The position numbers were made by a program, and so were the translations under genes. This document shows, in pieces, positions 1 through 8,192 of a stretch of 41,803 nt of DNA. The notes under the pieces were generated by a model. It had not been told where the DNA came from. It saw only the letters and a list, made by a program, of their open reading frames with translations, and ran no database searches. The stretch lies in the NCBI GenBank assembly GCA_022684035.1, contig JAJHSB010000040.1, positions 1 to 41,803 on the forward strand, given 5' to 3'. Origin of the DNA: Candidatus Acetothermia bacterium. Its GTDB lineage: Bacteria > Bipolaricaulota > Bipolaricaulia > UBA7950. Position 1 is the stretch's first letter, and every line of letters begins with the position of its first letter.

Positions 1-138
1 CAACAATCGAGGAAAAGACTCCGGCCTTTCTGTTTGAGATTTTGGTCATTGGTCATTGAGATTTGTTTGGAAATTGGTGCTTGGAATTTGTGATTTCAAT
101 TCCTTCCCATTTTGCGCAAGACTTCAGATTTTAGTATC
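1..138 (+). repeat. 138-bp direct repeat, copy 1
   Basis: This stretch recurs in the same orientation at 4862-4999 with only two mismatches (positions 17 and 28 of the repeat). It is rich in a ggtcattg/gagattt theme and encodes no open frame of note. It starts at the very first base of the window, which suggests that an assembly ended here because of the repeat. After base 138 the two copies diverge completely. Confidence 0.9.
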
Positions 139-170
139 TAACAGGTAGAATATCCCAAATAGCAGGTCAC

Positions 171-1574
171 TCATGAAGTCGGCTCTTTATCGTACGACGG
201 CGGATAGAAACTGGCATATCCCTTATGAAAATGGAGAATAAACTTACCTAACGGACCGTTACGCTGCTTGGCAATAATGATCTCTGCTTCGCTGACAATA
301 CTTTGTCCACTCGTCTGTGGTTCTTCCTCTGGTTCATCATAATAATCTTTACGGTAGATAAACATGACGATGTCACTATCCTGCTCAATTGCCCCACTTT
401 CTCGCAGATCGGCCAATTGCGGTATTTTCTTCCCCGGACGTCTCTCTACAGCACGACTTAGCTGAGAAATAGCGATCACCGGGACATTCAGCTCACGGGC
501 TAATTTCTTCAATGATCGCGAGATATAAGCGATCTCTTGTTCGCGAACATCGGTCCTGATCCCTCCTTCGATCAATTGAATGTAATCAACGACGATACAG
601 TCGAGGCCATATTCAGAGGCTATCCTCCGTGCGCGAGCCTTGATCTCCATGATCGTTATGCTTGGACTATCGTCGACGATAATATTACTCTCTTGAAATC
701 TTCCTGCTGCCATTGCAATATCACGCCATTTCCCTACTGGAACAAACCCACCTCGCAAACGGTGTAAACTCACCTTGGCTTCGCCGCATAGTAGCCGCTC
801 TAATAGTTGCTCCTTGGTCATTTCCAAACTAAATATTCCTACTGAAGCTTTGCCGCGAATAGCGATATTGCGAATGAGGGAGAGAACAAAGCTCGTCTTA
901 CCTGTCCCCGGTCTACCTGCGATGACAATGAAATCTGAATTACGCAATCCGGAGGTCATTTCGTCAAGCTTGGCAAATCCGGTCGATAGACCAGTAATGG
1001 TATGCCGGTCAGGATCACTGTGCAGTCTTTCCAAGTTCTCAATATGCGCGCTGAGAAAATCTTTCAGATGGTGATAATTATTAGTGGAATCACGTTGTGA
1101 TAAATCGAAAATGATCGACTCTGCCCGGTCGAGGACCTCGCTTATATCGTGCTCTTCATCATAACCAAGCTCGGAGATCCTTGTTCCGCCTTCGATAAGA
1201 CCGCGCAGCAGCGCTTTTTTTTTGACGATTTTGGCGTAGTAGCTCAGACTTGCTGTAGTAGTCACCCGGTCGAGGAGTTCATTGAGATAAGCTCGTCCCC
1301 CGATTTTGACTAATTCATCCTTCTCTTCCAACCGGTTGGCTACAGCAATGATATCTGCTGGCTCACCCTGTTCCGATAGTTCATAAATAACGCGAAAGAT
1401 GATACGATGAGCCTGCGTATAGAAATGTTCCGGTCGAAGTTGGTCCAGTAGAATAGGGAGCACTCTCTCTGGCTCGAGGAGCGCCGAACCGAGAACGACC
1501 TGCTCTGTCTCTGTGCTGTGCGGAAAAGCTCTCGGATATCCCTCGGTTATTTGCCCGTAATCTCTTTGTGCCAT
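171..1574 (-). CDS. dnaB: Replicative DNA helicase DnaB
   Basis: Hexameric 5'-3' helicase that unwinds DNA at the replication fork and recruits primase. The 467 residues match the usual family length. The N-terminal primase-interaction domain covers about residues 18-125. The RecA-like motor follows, with Walker A GRPGTGKT at 220-227, SLEMTKEQL at 249-257, Walker B in VVDYIQLI at 328-335, ISQLSRAVERR at 369-379 and the DLRESGAIEQDSD sensor/finger region at 389-401. The start is ATG at 1574. It is the last gene of an atpC-fabF-dnaB run, about 150 bp after fabF. Its primase partner dnaG lies 22 kb away on the other strand. No clear terminator is seen after the stop. Confidence 0.97.
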   Translation of the reverse strand: MAQRDYGQITEGYPRAFPHSTETEQVVLGSALLEPERVLPILLDQLRPEHFYTQAHRIIFRVIYELSEQGEPADIIAVANRLEEKDELVKIGGRAYLNELLDRVTTTASLSYYAKIVKKKALLRGLIEGGTRISELGYDEEHDISEVLDRAESIIFDLSQRDSTNNYHHLKDFLSAHIENLERLHSDPDRHTITGLSTGFAKLDEMTSGLRNSDFIVIAGRPGTGKTSFVLSLIRNIAIRGKASVGIFSLEMTKEQLLERLLCGEAKVSLHRLRGGFVPVGKWRDIAMAAGRFQESNIIVDDSPSITIMEIKARARRIASEYGLDCIVVDYIQLIEGGIRTDVREQEIAYISRSLKKLARELNVPVIAISQLSRAVERRPGKKIPQLADLRESGAIEQDSDIVMFIYRKDYYDEPEEEPQTSGQSIVSEAEIIIAKQRNGPLGKFILHFHKGYASFYPPSYDKEPTS

Positions 1575-1727
1575 TACGTTTACTCCTTACTGGCAAATTA
1601 AAGCGGTAACGATTTAGCCACAAAATACCAAGAGTCCATTGAGATTGTTGAGGCCATTGAGTGTGTGACATCCATTTTTCCTATCAATCATCTCTCTTAT
1701 CATTATCTCGTATTCAATTATTCTCCA

Positions 1728-2981
1728 TCATTCGATTTCTCTGGAGCTGAATAAAAGCGCCACATTCTGTCCGCCGAAGCCGAACGAGTTAGTCAGAGCG
1801 ACTCTAATTGGGCCATTATATGCCACGGGTGTATAATCGAGATCGCAGTCCGGATCAGGCTGTTCATAGTTGATCGTCGCAGGAATATGTGAGTGTTCGA
1901 TGGATAAAATAGTGGCGATCGCTTCAACTATCCCGGCTGCTCCTAACAAGTGGCCAATCTGCGATTTGGTCGCACCCACCTTAAGACGATAACTATACGC
2001 TCCGAAGACGCTCTTGATCGCATCTGTTTCCGCTTTGTCGTTAAGTGGGGTCGATGTTCCATGTGCATTGATGTAATCAACATCGGTGGGAATTAGACCG
2101 GCTGTTGACAGCGCCATTTTCATTGCTGCGGCTGCTCCTTCGCCTTCTTCAGCGGGTGCAGTGATGTGATTAGCATCAGCGCTCATTCCAAACCCGCAGA
2201 GTTCCGCGTATATTTTTGCTCCTCTTTCTCTTGCCTGCGTAAACTCTTCTAAGATTATGCATCCTGCTCCCTCGCCGAGAACAAAACCATCCCGCTGGAG
2301 ATCAAATGGACGCGAAGCCTTAGTCGGCTCATCGTTACGTTGTGAAAGGGCTCCCATACGAGCGAAGCCGGCGTAAACGAGCCTAAGAAACAATGTCTCA
2401 GAACCACCAACGATAACTACATCGCTATAGTTACTATGGATCATCGACGCAGCTATTCCTATCGCATGAGCTGAGCTGGCACATGCTGATACAATGCCGA
2501 AATTAGGCCCTTTACAACCGAATTCAATCGCAATCTCTGCTGGAATGGCATTCGGCATAAATTGAGGAATAAAGAAGGGGCTGACCCGGCGTGGACCATC
2601 AGAGTCGAGGAGGTGTAAATTATCGATTGCTGTCCTTAACTCGCCGATGCCAGTCCCGCTAAGGATACTGGCCCGATAAGGATCGATCGACTGCAGATTA
2701 AGATTCGCATCTTTGATTGCCAATTGCGTAGCGGCAATGGCCATTTGTGTAGCGCGTTCAATTCGTCGCGCCCGTTTCTTGTCCATATAATCAAGAGGGT
2801 CAAAATCAGTGATTGGGGCGCCAATCTTAACATCAATTCCATCCAGATCGACCATATTATCGACCCGTTGTACACCTGATTTTCCAGCAGTCAAACCGGT
2901 CCAAAAGGATTCTTTACCGATTCCGATCGGAGTTAACGGGCCAAGACCTGTAACGACTACTCGTCTATTCATGTGATTCAT
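1728..2981 (-). CDS. fabF: Beta-ketoacyl-ACP synthase II
   Basis: Condenses malonyl-ACP with a growing acyl-ACP in type II fatty acid synthesis. The catalytic triad is visible: Cys in VSACASSAHAIG, His in INAHGTSTPLND and His in KSQIGHLLGAAG, with the Gly-rich NSFGFGGQN near the end. The N-terminus is uncertain. A TTG at 2996 gives 422 residues, ATG at 2981 gives 417 and ATG at 2972 gives 414, which begins with the family-typical MNRRVVVTGLG. Only a weak AAGG lies upstream. All options overlap the 3' end of atpC (stop at 2965), so translation is probably coupled. No other fab gene is in the window. Confidence 0.95.
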   Translation of the reverse strand: MNHMNRRVVVTGLGPLTPIGIGKESFWTGLTAGKSGVQRVDNMVDLDGIDVKIGAPITDFDPLDYMDKKRARRIERATQMAIAATQLAIKDANLNLQSIDPYRASILSGTGIGELRTAIDNLHLLDSDGPRRVSPFFIPQFMPNAIPAEIAIEFGCKGPNFGIVSACASSAHAIGIAASMIHSNYSDVVIVGGSETLFLRLVYAGFARMGALSQRNDEPTKASRPFDLQRDGFVLGEGAGCIILEEFTQARERGAKIYAELCGFGMSADANHITAPAEEGEGAAAAMKMALSTAGLIPTDVDYINAHGTSTPLNDKAETDAIKSVFGAYSYRLKVGATKSQIGHLLGAAGIVEAIATILSIEHSHIPATINYEQPDPDCDLDYTPVAYNGPIRVALTNSFGFGGQNVALLFSSREIE

Positions 2982-3369
2982 GTGCTTGTTTAACAACCTT
3001 GATCTGTACTGCCAGCCAAGTCAGTTCATCAGTTAGCTGTGGTTTGTTTTCTTGGGCAGCCGATTGAAGCAAAGTGGCGATCTTTGCGTGTTGCTGCATT
3101 ACTTGCTCGCGGTCGATTTCCACAGGAAGAAGCGCTTCTTCGGTTAAAATTGATACTTGATCAGAGTGTACTCGCAGCAGGCCATGACGCACTGCGTAGA
3201 TATGCTCCTCAGTGGTTGTTTTGATCCGCAGCGGAGCAGCATCAAGCACAGCGATTAACGGTGCATGTCCAGCCATAACTGCAAACTCTCCTTCAACACT
3301 TCTTGCTGCTACTAATTCTACCTGCCCGGCAAAGAGAGGGCGATATTGAGAGACAAGTGTACAGTTCAT
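2965..3369 (-). CDS. atpC: F1 ATP synthase epsilon subunit, isolated gene
   Basis: Epsilon is the central-stalk subunit of F1Fo ATP synthase that couples rotation and can inhibit hydrolysis. The 134 residues show the N-terminal beta-sandwich (VEGEFAVMAGHAPLIAVLD, HGLLRVHSDQVSILTEEA) followed by a C-terminal helical tail. It starts at ATG 3369 with an AAGGTAAGAG SD. Normally atpC follows atpD directly. Here no atpA, atpG or atpD is near, the upstream neighbour is a GNAT gene ending at 3617, and the gene has its own promoter. The gene overlaps fabF. It looks intact. Confidence 0.92.
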   Translation of the reverse strand: MNCTLVSQYRPLFAGQVELVAARSVEGEFAVMAGHAPLIAVLDAAPLRIKTTTEEHIYAVRHGLLRVHSDQVSILTEEALLPVEIDREQVMQQHAKIATLLQSAAQENKPQLTDELTWLAVQIKVVKQAHESHE

Positions 3370-3425
3370 CTCTTACCTTCTATGATCCGATCGTAAACGC
3401 ATCTTCTTTATCAACTAACTATATA

Positions 3426-3454
3426 AGTATAAATCTTTTCCGTGCGGCATACAA
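3426..3454 (-). promoter_or_regulatory. Promoter for atpC-fabF-dnaB
   Basis: Read on the minus strand: -35 TTGTAT, a 17-bp spacer, -10 TATACT. The predicted start is about 50 bp upstream of the atpC ATG. Its presence explains how atpC is expressed away from the other ATP synthase genes. Bases 3455-3616, between this promoter and the GNAT stop, show no gene. Confidence 0.6.
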
Positions 3455-3616
3455 CATTCAAATTATAAACTTCCTCACGCTTCAGGCAAGGTAGGATATG
3501 GTTATGAGAAGTACTCTTCTCGAGTTTTACTTCATTTTTCTATTTTTTGCTGTTACCTGCGTCTGTTACTCCTTCTCTTTCTTGTCATTACTCCTCGGCG
3601 AACTGGCAACGGCAGA

Positions 3617-4405
3617 TCAAAGCTCTCTGCGCATCAAGATTAGCTCTTCCTCATCCAGTTCCCCTAAGCACAACTGGTCAACCTCCCCAAGCTCGACAAA
3701 CCCATGCCTTCGGAAGAAGGAGAGAGGACCGTTAGGGTAAGGTCTCTGCCTGCCCGCGATAACATGAAGCTCTTTGTAGCCCTCCTCCCTCAGGTGAGCT
3801 AAGAGTCGCTTCAGCACCGGGCTCTTGTAGTCAACATCGGGTTTCGTAGGGTAAATACAGGTGACAAATGCGATCGAGGAGTCCTTCTTCGGAAGCGGGT
3901 ATGGCACCAGGCTTGAGGGGAGATACTCCACAACGTCCCTGGCCTTCTCCCCCTGGAAGGCGATGAAGCCAAGCTGAGCGCAACCAGATCTCTTGAGCAT
4001 CTCCTTTGTCCAGAGGACCTTCTCGCGGTCGGCGATCGGTCGAACATTCGCAATGCACAAGGGGATCGTGGCCTTAATGTTCTCCGGAGTTAACTTATGG
4101 ATCAAATGGGGTCCGGCCCTCTCCCCGTGAGCCATCGGTGAAGTGGGCTTTGGTTCGGGGGTTCCCTTGGCTATCCTGATAAGCACTTCTGCACTCACCG
4201 GGGCAGAGATCCGGATGTTACCATCGATGACGGTCGTGAAGGGGAAGAACATTCTGTGCCTTTCAGCAAGTTCAGGGTGATCCATCACATCCTTGACAGT
4301 CACCTCGGCGCCGAGCTCTCGGGCAGCCTGGCTGGCCTGATCGATAACCCACCGATACCAAGGGCACTGAGCCCCAAAGCGTAAGACGAGAAGATGATGT
4401 TTCAT
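3617..4405 (-). CDS. Thioredoxin-like/GNAT acetyltransferase two-domain protein
   Basis: The 262 residues fall into two parts. Residues 1-85 look like a thioredoxin fold (LLVLRFGAQCPWYRWVIDQA, FFPFTTVIDG with the cis-Pro type segment) but with a single Cys in CPWY rather than CxxC. Residues 110-262 read as a GNAT N-acetyltransferase (YKELHVIAGRQRPYPNGP, LSFFRRHGFVELGEV). The acceptor substrate is unknown. The start is ATG 4405 with a strong AAAGGAGG SD. It overlaps the stop of a 43-residue ORF by ATGA. Codon use is GC-richer than its neighbours (CTC, GAG, GCC frequent), a hint of transfer. The domain calls come from pattern recognition and the partner fold is less sure than GNAT. Confidence 0.7.
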   Translation of the reverse strand: MKHHLLVLRFGAQCPWYRWVIDQASQAARELGAEVTVKDVMDHPELAERHRMFFPFTTVIDGNIRISAPVSAEVLIRIAKGTPEPKPTSPMAHGERAGPHLIHKLTPENIKATIPLCIANVRPIADREKVLWTKEMLKRSGCAQLGFIAFQGEKARDVVEYLPSSLVPYPLPKKDSSIAFVTCIYPTKPDVDYKSPVLKRLLAHLREEGYKELHVIAGRQRPYPNGPLSFFRRHGFVELGEVDQLCLGELDEEELILMRREL

Positions 4406-4533
4406 CTCTGACCTCCTTTATTTTCATGAATCAGCTTCTCCATGAGCACTCTCTGTTCAGCGATGACCCCCTGAGCGACGGAATCCATATTTATCGTAGA
4501 CCCAATAGGGCCTAAAACTGCTGCTCCATTCAA
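4402..4533 (-). CDS. Small ORF of 43 residues coupled to the GNAT gene
   Basis: The predicted protein starts MNGAAVLGPIGSTINMD and ends in a helical, charged tail (AEQRVLMEKLIHENKGGQR). The start would be TTG at 4533 with AAAGGGG nine bases upstream. The stop overlaps the GNAT ATG (ATGA), and its start overlaps the stop of the 53-residue ORF (TTGA). The nested overlaps and the well-placed SD argue for real translation. No family is recognised. It might also be the 3' remnant of a larger gene. Confidence 0.45.
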   Translation of the reverse strand: MNGAAVLGPIGSTINMDSVAQGVIAEQRVLMEKLIHENKGGQR

Positions 4534-4691
4534 AGGTGCCGACCCCTTTCCAAAATGTGCCGCTGAAAATCAGGATAGAATAATTCAAGATGAAACATTA
4601 ACTCATCTATCATCTCCTTTCGCGGTATTCCATAGCCCACCTCTAAGCAGCCAACGGTCAGATATTTCCCCGCCTGCCCGTTAGTCACCAT
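4530..4691 (-). CDS. Small ORF of 53 residues at the head of the GNAT chain
   Basis: The ORF begins MVTNGQAGKYLTVGCLEVG and continues with an amphipathic segment (RKEMIDELMFHLELFYPDF). Composition looks protein-like. The start ATG at 4691 has no good SD, and a stop codon directly precedes it in frame, so it may be a decayed or leader-type ORF. It overlaps the next ORF by four bases. No function is recognised. Confidence 0.4.
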   Translation of the reverse strand: MVTNGQAGKYLTVGCLEVGYGIPRKEMIDELMFHLELFYPDFQRHILERGRHL

Positions 4692-4784
4692 CTACAGCAT
4701 CATAATAGAAGAATATCCATATTATCGCACACCCCCAAAATATAGCAAAAATGATGGAACAATTTATCCCTAACCCGGACAAGC

Positions 4785-4846
4785 CGGAAATCCCAATGAC
4801 CAAATCTCAATTTCCAAACAATAACCAAATCCCAATGACCAAACTT
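4785..4846 (-). repeat. Partial inverted copy of the direct-repeat core
   Basis: This stretch is an imperfect reverse complement of the ggtcattg/gagatttgtttgg portion of the neighbouring repeat (about 4898-4950), so that 4785-4950 could fold back on itself. The remainder of 4692-4861 shows no gene. Confidence 0.6.
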
Positions 4847-4861
4847 CTATGAACGATTTGT

Positions 4862-4999
4862 CAACAATCGAGGAAAATACTCCGGCCTCTCTGTTTGAGA
4901 TTTTGGTCATTGGTCATTGAGATTTGTTTGGAAATTGGTGCTTGGAATTTGTGATTTCAATTCCTTCCCATTTTGCGCAAGACTTCAGATTTTAGTATC
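4862..4999 (+). repeat. 138-bp direct repeat, copy 2
   Basis: Same-orientation copy of bases 1-138 with two substitutions. It sits downstream of alr and upstream of the GNAT chain. Together the copies bracket the 4.7-kb dnaB-fabF-atpC-GNAT block. Confidence 0.9.
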
Positions 5000-5048
5000 C
5001 CAAACCTCAAACCGCAGCACCCTCTTTCCTACGAACCTTTTCTGAATT

Positions 5049-6176
5049 TCACTCTGTGGGCTTGTTTAGATATACTCGCGGCACTCGCTTAGATATGGCG
5101 GTGAAGATTACCTCGATCGCGGCATCTATTCTATTTGCGAGCAGATCAGCCGGCTGATTGACTCCTAATAATTCAACTTCGTCGCCAACTGTGGCGGCGG
5201 GGATGTCGCTTACATCGACCGTTGTCAAATCCATGGAGATCCGTCCTACGATTGGCGCCCTTGCGCCGCGAATCACAACATCGCTTTGATTGGAGAGACG
5301 CCAGATCATCCCATCGGCATACCCCACCGGCAAAGTAGCGATTCGCCGGGGAGTAGGAGTATAGTAAGTGCACCCATACCCGATTGCGCTACCTTTCGGT
5401 ATCTCTCTGATTGCGGTGATCCAGGTATGCATCGACATTGTTGGCGTTATATCGTCAGTCCACGGAGCAGGAAATTCGCAATAGCCGTGTAATAAGACTC
5501 CTGGACGAACCATATTCAGCGGCGGAGAGAAGACCTTCTCTCCGAATTGTAACAACCCCGCGGAATTAGCGATATGCCGCAGCGGCGGAAGAATTCCCCT
5601 GCGCTTCAGATCGGTTAGCAGATTAAGAAAAGAGTCAAGCTGGCGTTGAGTATAAGCGCGGTGCTCAGGTGTAGTGCTGTATGCAACGCTGAAATGGCTG
5701 AAGATCCCCTCCACTTCCAAGCGATCAGCCTCTTTGATCATCGTGATCAGACTAACCGCCCTGTCAGGGAGAATTCCCTGTCGTCCCATTCCTGTATCGA
5801 CGCAGATATGCACCTTGGGCCGCTTATTCCGTGCCTTCTCTCCCAGTGCGTAAGCGAACTCTGCATCACTCACCGAAGCAGTGATATCATTATCGACTAA
5901 GAGAGGAATTTGTTCACGGCGTGCACCAAAGAGAATCAAGATCGGTTTACGAATACCATTTTGACGTAGTTCCAGCGCTTCAATAATATTCGCTACGCCG
6001 AAATAATCGACTCCATTCTCGGCTGCTTTTGCAACTTGTACTGCACCATGTCCGTAAGCATCCGCCTTCACCGGAAATAACAACTGTATCTCATCATTGA
6101 TCTGCTTTCGCACGATTGCAATATTATTACGTAATTTGGCAAGATCGATCCGCGCTTCTGCCATTGCTATTTGCAT
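5049..6176 (-). CDS. alr: Alanine racemase
   Basis: PLP enzyme that makes D-alanine for peptidoglycan. The fold type III barrel carries the PLP lysine in LFPVKADAYGHG (K37), and the catalytic tyrosine lies in IGYGCTYYT (about Y267). The conserved C-terminal barrel has GRISMDLTTVDVS. The ORF can be read from a TTG at 6203, but ATG at 6176 has an AAGAAGGAGG SD at ideal spacing, so 375 residues is preferred. It follows the endonuclease Q-like gene by 75 bp on the same strand, probably in one transcript. Confidence 0.95.
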   Translation of the reverse strand: MQIAMAEARIDLAKLRNNIAIVRKQINDEIQLLFPVKADAYGHGAVQVAKAAENGVDYFGVANIIEALELRQNGIRKPILILFGARREQIPLLVDNDITASVSDAEFAYALGEKARNKRPKVHICVDTGMGRQGILPDRAVSLITMIKEADRLEVEGIFSHFSVAYSTTPEHRAYTQRQLDSFLNLLTDLKRRGILPPLRHIANSAGLLQFGEKVFSPPLNMVRPGVLLHGYCEFPAPWTDDITPTMSMHTWITAIREIPKGSAIGYGCTYYTPTPRRIATLPVGYADGMIWRLSNQSDVVIRGARAPIVGRISMDLTTVDVSDIPAATVGDEVELLGVNQPADLLANRIDAAIEVIFTAISKRVPRVYLNKPTE

Positions 6177-6251
6177 TATTAGGTCCTCCTTCTTAAAGTC
6201 CAACTTTAAATTGCAATTTTATCGCTCGTTTTACGTGAAATTAGGTTGTGA

Positions 6252-7520
6252 TTATAAAATCTCTTCCAATGATCGATCATCAATAAGCGCTCGTTGACGG
6301 TATCTCGTTTCTGCCGGAGTGATTTGCACTGTACCGTATACACCGTCATAGCCGGGCAGAAGTTTAACATTTCCACAGCGGACTTGCAGAATTCCGTGCT
6401 GGATGGCCAGCGGAACAGCTGCGGTTAATTCTTCCGCGGCAAGGTCAAGCAGAATACGAAGCTCATTACCGTAATATTCGATCAGTCGTAGATATTCCTT
6501 TTCCACCTGCTTTGCTGTAACTTCAACTTTCAATGCTTGTGCAATGATCTCCTGCAGCGGGATGAGAGAGCGATATGGTATTATAAAGGGTATACCGCCT
6601 TTAGCCACCTCGGCTTCTGTGCGGTCAGCGAGTGCTTCTACTCGGTGCATTACACCGATAGTAAGCTCCTTACCACATACTGGACAGATATTCCCCATCA
6701 TGATCGTTTCCTGGGGAGCAAACCGACGACCACAGTTACGGTGACCATCATAATGGTACTTTCCTTGAGCAGGAAAGAACTCGATCGTATAGATGAATTG
6801 CGTCTGATCTTTCTCTTTGATCGCAGTGATTATATTACCAAAGCTCGCTTCCGGAAGGTCAAAGAGATTCGCTTCGCGACCGAGATTGGCCGGTGAATGG
6901 GCATCGGAATTTGATATCAGGGAGATCCGATCGAGGGATGAGAGACGCCAATTCATCGGAGGGTCGCTCGAAAGACCTGTTTCAATCGCGAAGATATGGT
7001 TAGTCACAGAACCAAAACATTCTGCCAGTGAATCGAATCCTGATTTCGCACCGAATACTGAGAACCACGGTGTCCACGCATGAGCAGGAATTACCACTGT
7101 CTGCGGGGAGACTGACAAGATTATCTCAACGGCTTTTATTGCTGAGATACTCAATATTGGGCGGCCATCAGCCGCCAAATTACCGACCTTCACCAACTCA
7201 CAGTTGATCCGTTCTACATCTTGTAGACTGGGAGAAAAGAGGAGAAGATGAATCTTTCGCAGGCGGCTCTGCTGACTCCAAATGCAGGATATCTCCGCTG
7301 TCAGCATGAAGAGAACCTGATCATAGCAATAAAGCCCGTTTCCTTGCGGAATAAGAGATTGGCGCAGCGTTTTATACCATAATGGATGAGTGAAATCACC
7401 TGTGCCCAGGAGATTGATTCCCTTTCTCCGTGCCCAAATAGCAAGTTGAGGCAGGTCCATCTGCGGACTAGTCGCGCGGCTGAACCGCGAATGGATATGC
7501 AGATCAGCAATCAATCTCAA
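6252..7520 (-). CDS. PHP-domain endonuclease Q family protein
   Basis: The 422 residues carry an N-terminal PHP metal-binding domain (ADLHIHSRFSRA, TGDFTHP, VIPAHAW, SNSDAHSP) and a C-terminal zinc-binding region (HRNCGRR, ICPVCGKELTIGV, HRVEALADR). This order matches the endonuclease Q family, which nicks 5' of deaminated bases (uracil, hypoxanthine) and abasic sites; the family is known in Thermococcales and some bacteria. The start is TTG at 7520 with GGAG seven bases upstream and an in-frame stop just before it. A role in repair of deaminated DNA is inferred from the family. Located upstream of alr. Confidence 0.82.
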   Translation of the reverse strand: MRLIADLHIHSRFSRATSPQMDLPQLAIWARRKGINLLGTGDFTHPLWYKTLRQSLIPQGNGLYCYDQVLFMLTAEISCIWSQQSRLRKIHLLLFSPSLQDVERINCELVKVGNLAADGRPILSISAIKAVEIILSVSPQTVVIPAHAWTPWFSVFGAKSGFDSLAECFGSVTNHIFAIETGLSSDPPMNWRLSSLDRISLISNSDAHSPANLGREANLFDLPEASFGNIITAIKEKDQTQFIYTIEFFPAQGKYHYDGHRNCGRRFAPQETIMMGNICPVCGKELTIGVMHRVEALADRTEAEVAKGGIPFIIPYRSLIPLQEIIAQALKVEVTAKQVEKEYLRLIEYYGNELRILLDLAAEELTAAVPLAIQHGILQVRCGNVKLLPGYDGVYGTVQITPAETRYRQRALIDDRSLEEIL

Positions 7521-7847
7521 TTAGTTTCTCCGATGCCCTCGTATTTACTGTGCGATCCGATGTACCTTTACCCCCGTAAGTTTAAGCGATAGATGTAGTA
7601 GAGAGCAAATTGGTCCAGGCAGTGAGTTACGAGAACAAGTGCAGGTGGGTAAGCTAAGAGCACGAGGAACCTAATTAGGAATTGCCTTGCTTCCTTGTGT
7701 TCGTTTTCTGGTTTTTCGTGGCAAAAAAATCAGGTTGAGTTCGTTGTCGCGAGTTCTTTTTCTTCACAAAATTGACATATCTCTGACCAATCTCCTTGAT
7801 ATGGTGTGGTTATACTGTTTTACAATCAAACCTTTAAGGAGGCGTTT
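7521..7847. other. Divergent intergenic region
   Basis: About 330 bp between the minus-strand endonuclease Q gene and the plus-strand Spy-like remnant. A TATACT at 7811-7816 could be a -10 box for the Spy-like gene, but no -35 sits at proper spacing. A TTGACA at 7772-7777 is 33 bases away. Nothing else is recognised. Confidence 0.4.
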
Positions 7848-8192
7848 ATGATGAATAACCCCAAAGTTTCACTTTTTCTGACTGGCATCCTCGTGCTGCT
7901 TGTTACCTTGCAGACGAGCACACATCCAATGGGAAAAGGAGGAGTTGCAGATGATCCCCACAACATCGGCCTATTGATTTTGATCAATCGGCTGGAGTTG
8001 TCACCGGCACAGATGAAGCAAGTACATTTTGTTCTCACCAACGTCGTAACAGAGGTCGGAACATTAAAAGCGCGACAGGAGGCGCGGCAACAGGAATTTG
8101 CCGGAGAACTGATCCGCTTTATCGGTACACGCGACGAACTGGAAACAATTATCTCTTCCAGTAGCCGATGGAGCGAGCAGGGCTCCATGTGA
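7848..8192 (+). pseudogene. Truncated Spy/CpxP-like periplasmic protein
   Basis: The start is ATG 7848, five bases after AAGGAGG. A signal peptide (VSLFLTGILVLLVTLQTST) is followed by a helical region (LSPAQMKQVHFVLTN...LIRFIGTRDELETII) that resembles Spy/CpxP-type envelope proteins. From about base 8150 the frame runs antisense through the histidine kinase, giving a junk tail (SSSSRWSEQGSM). The two convergent genes therefore appear joined at their 3' ends by a deletion, so both lost sequence. The homology is inferred from pattern only. Confidence 0.6.

Noticed and set aside
1381-1671. Minus-strand 96-codon frame overlapping the dnaB start
   Set aside because: It is out of frame with dnaB over most of its length and has no protein-like features.
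7772-7816. Promoter TTGACA ... TATACT for the Spy-like gene
   Set aside because: The boxes are 33 bases apart, far from the 16-18 needed.
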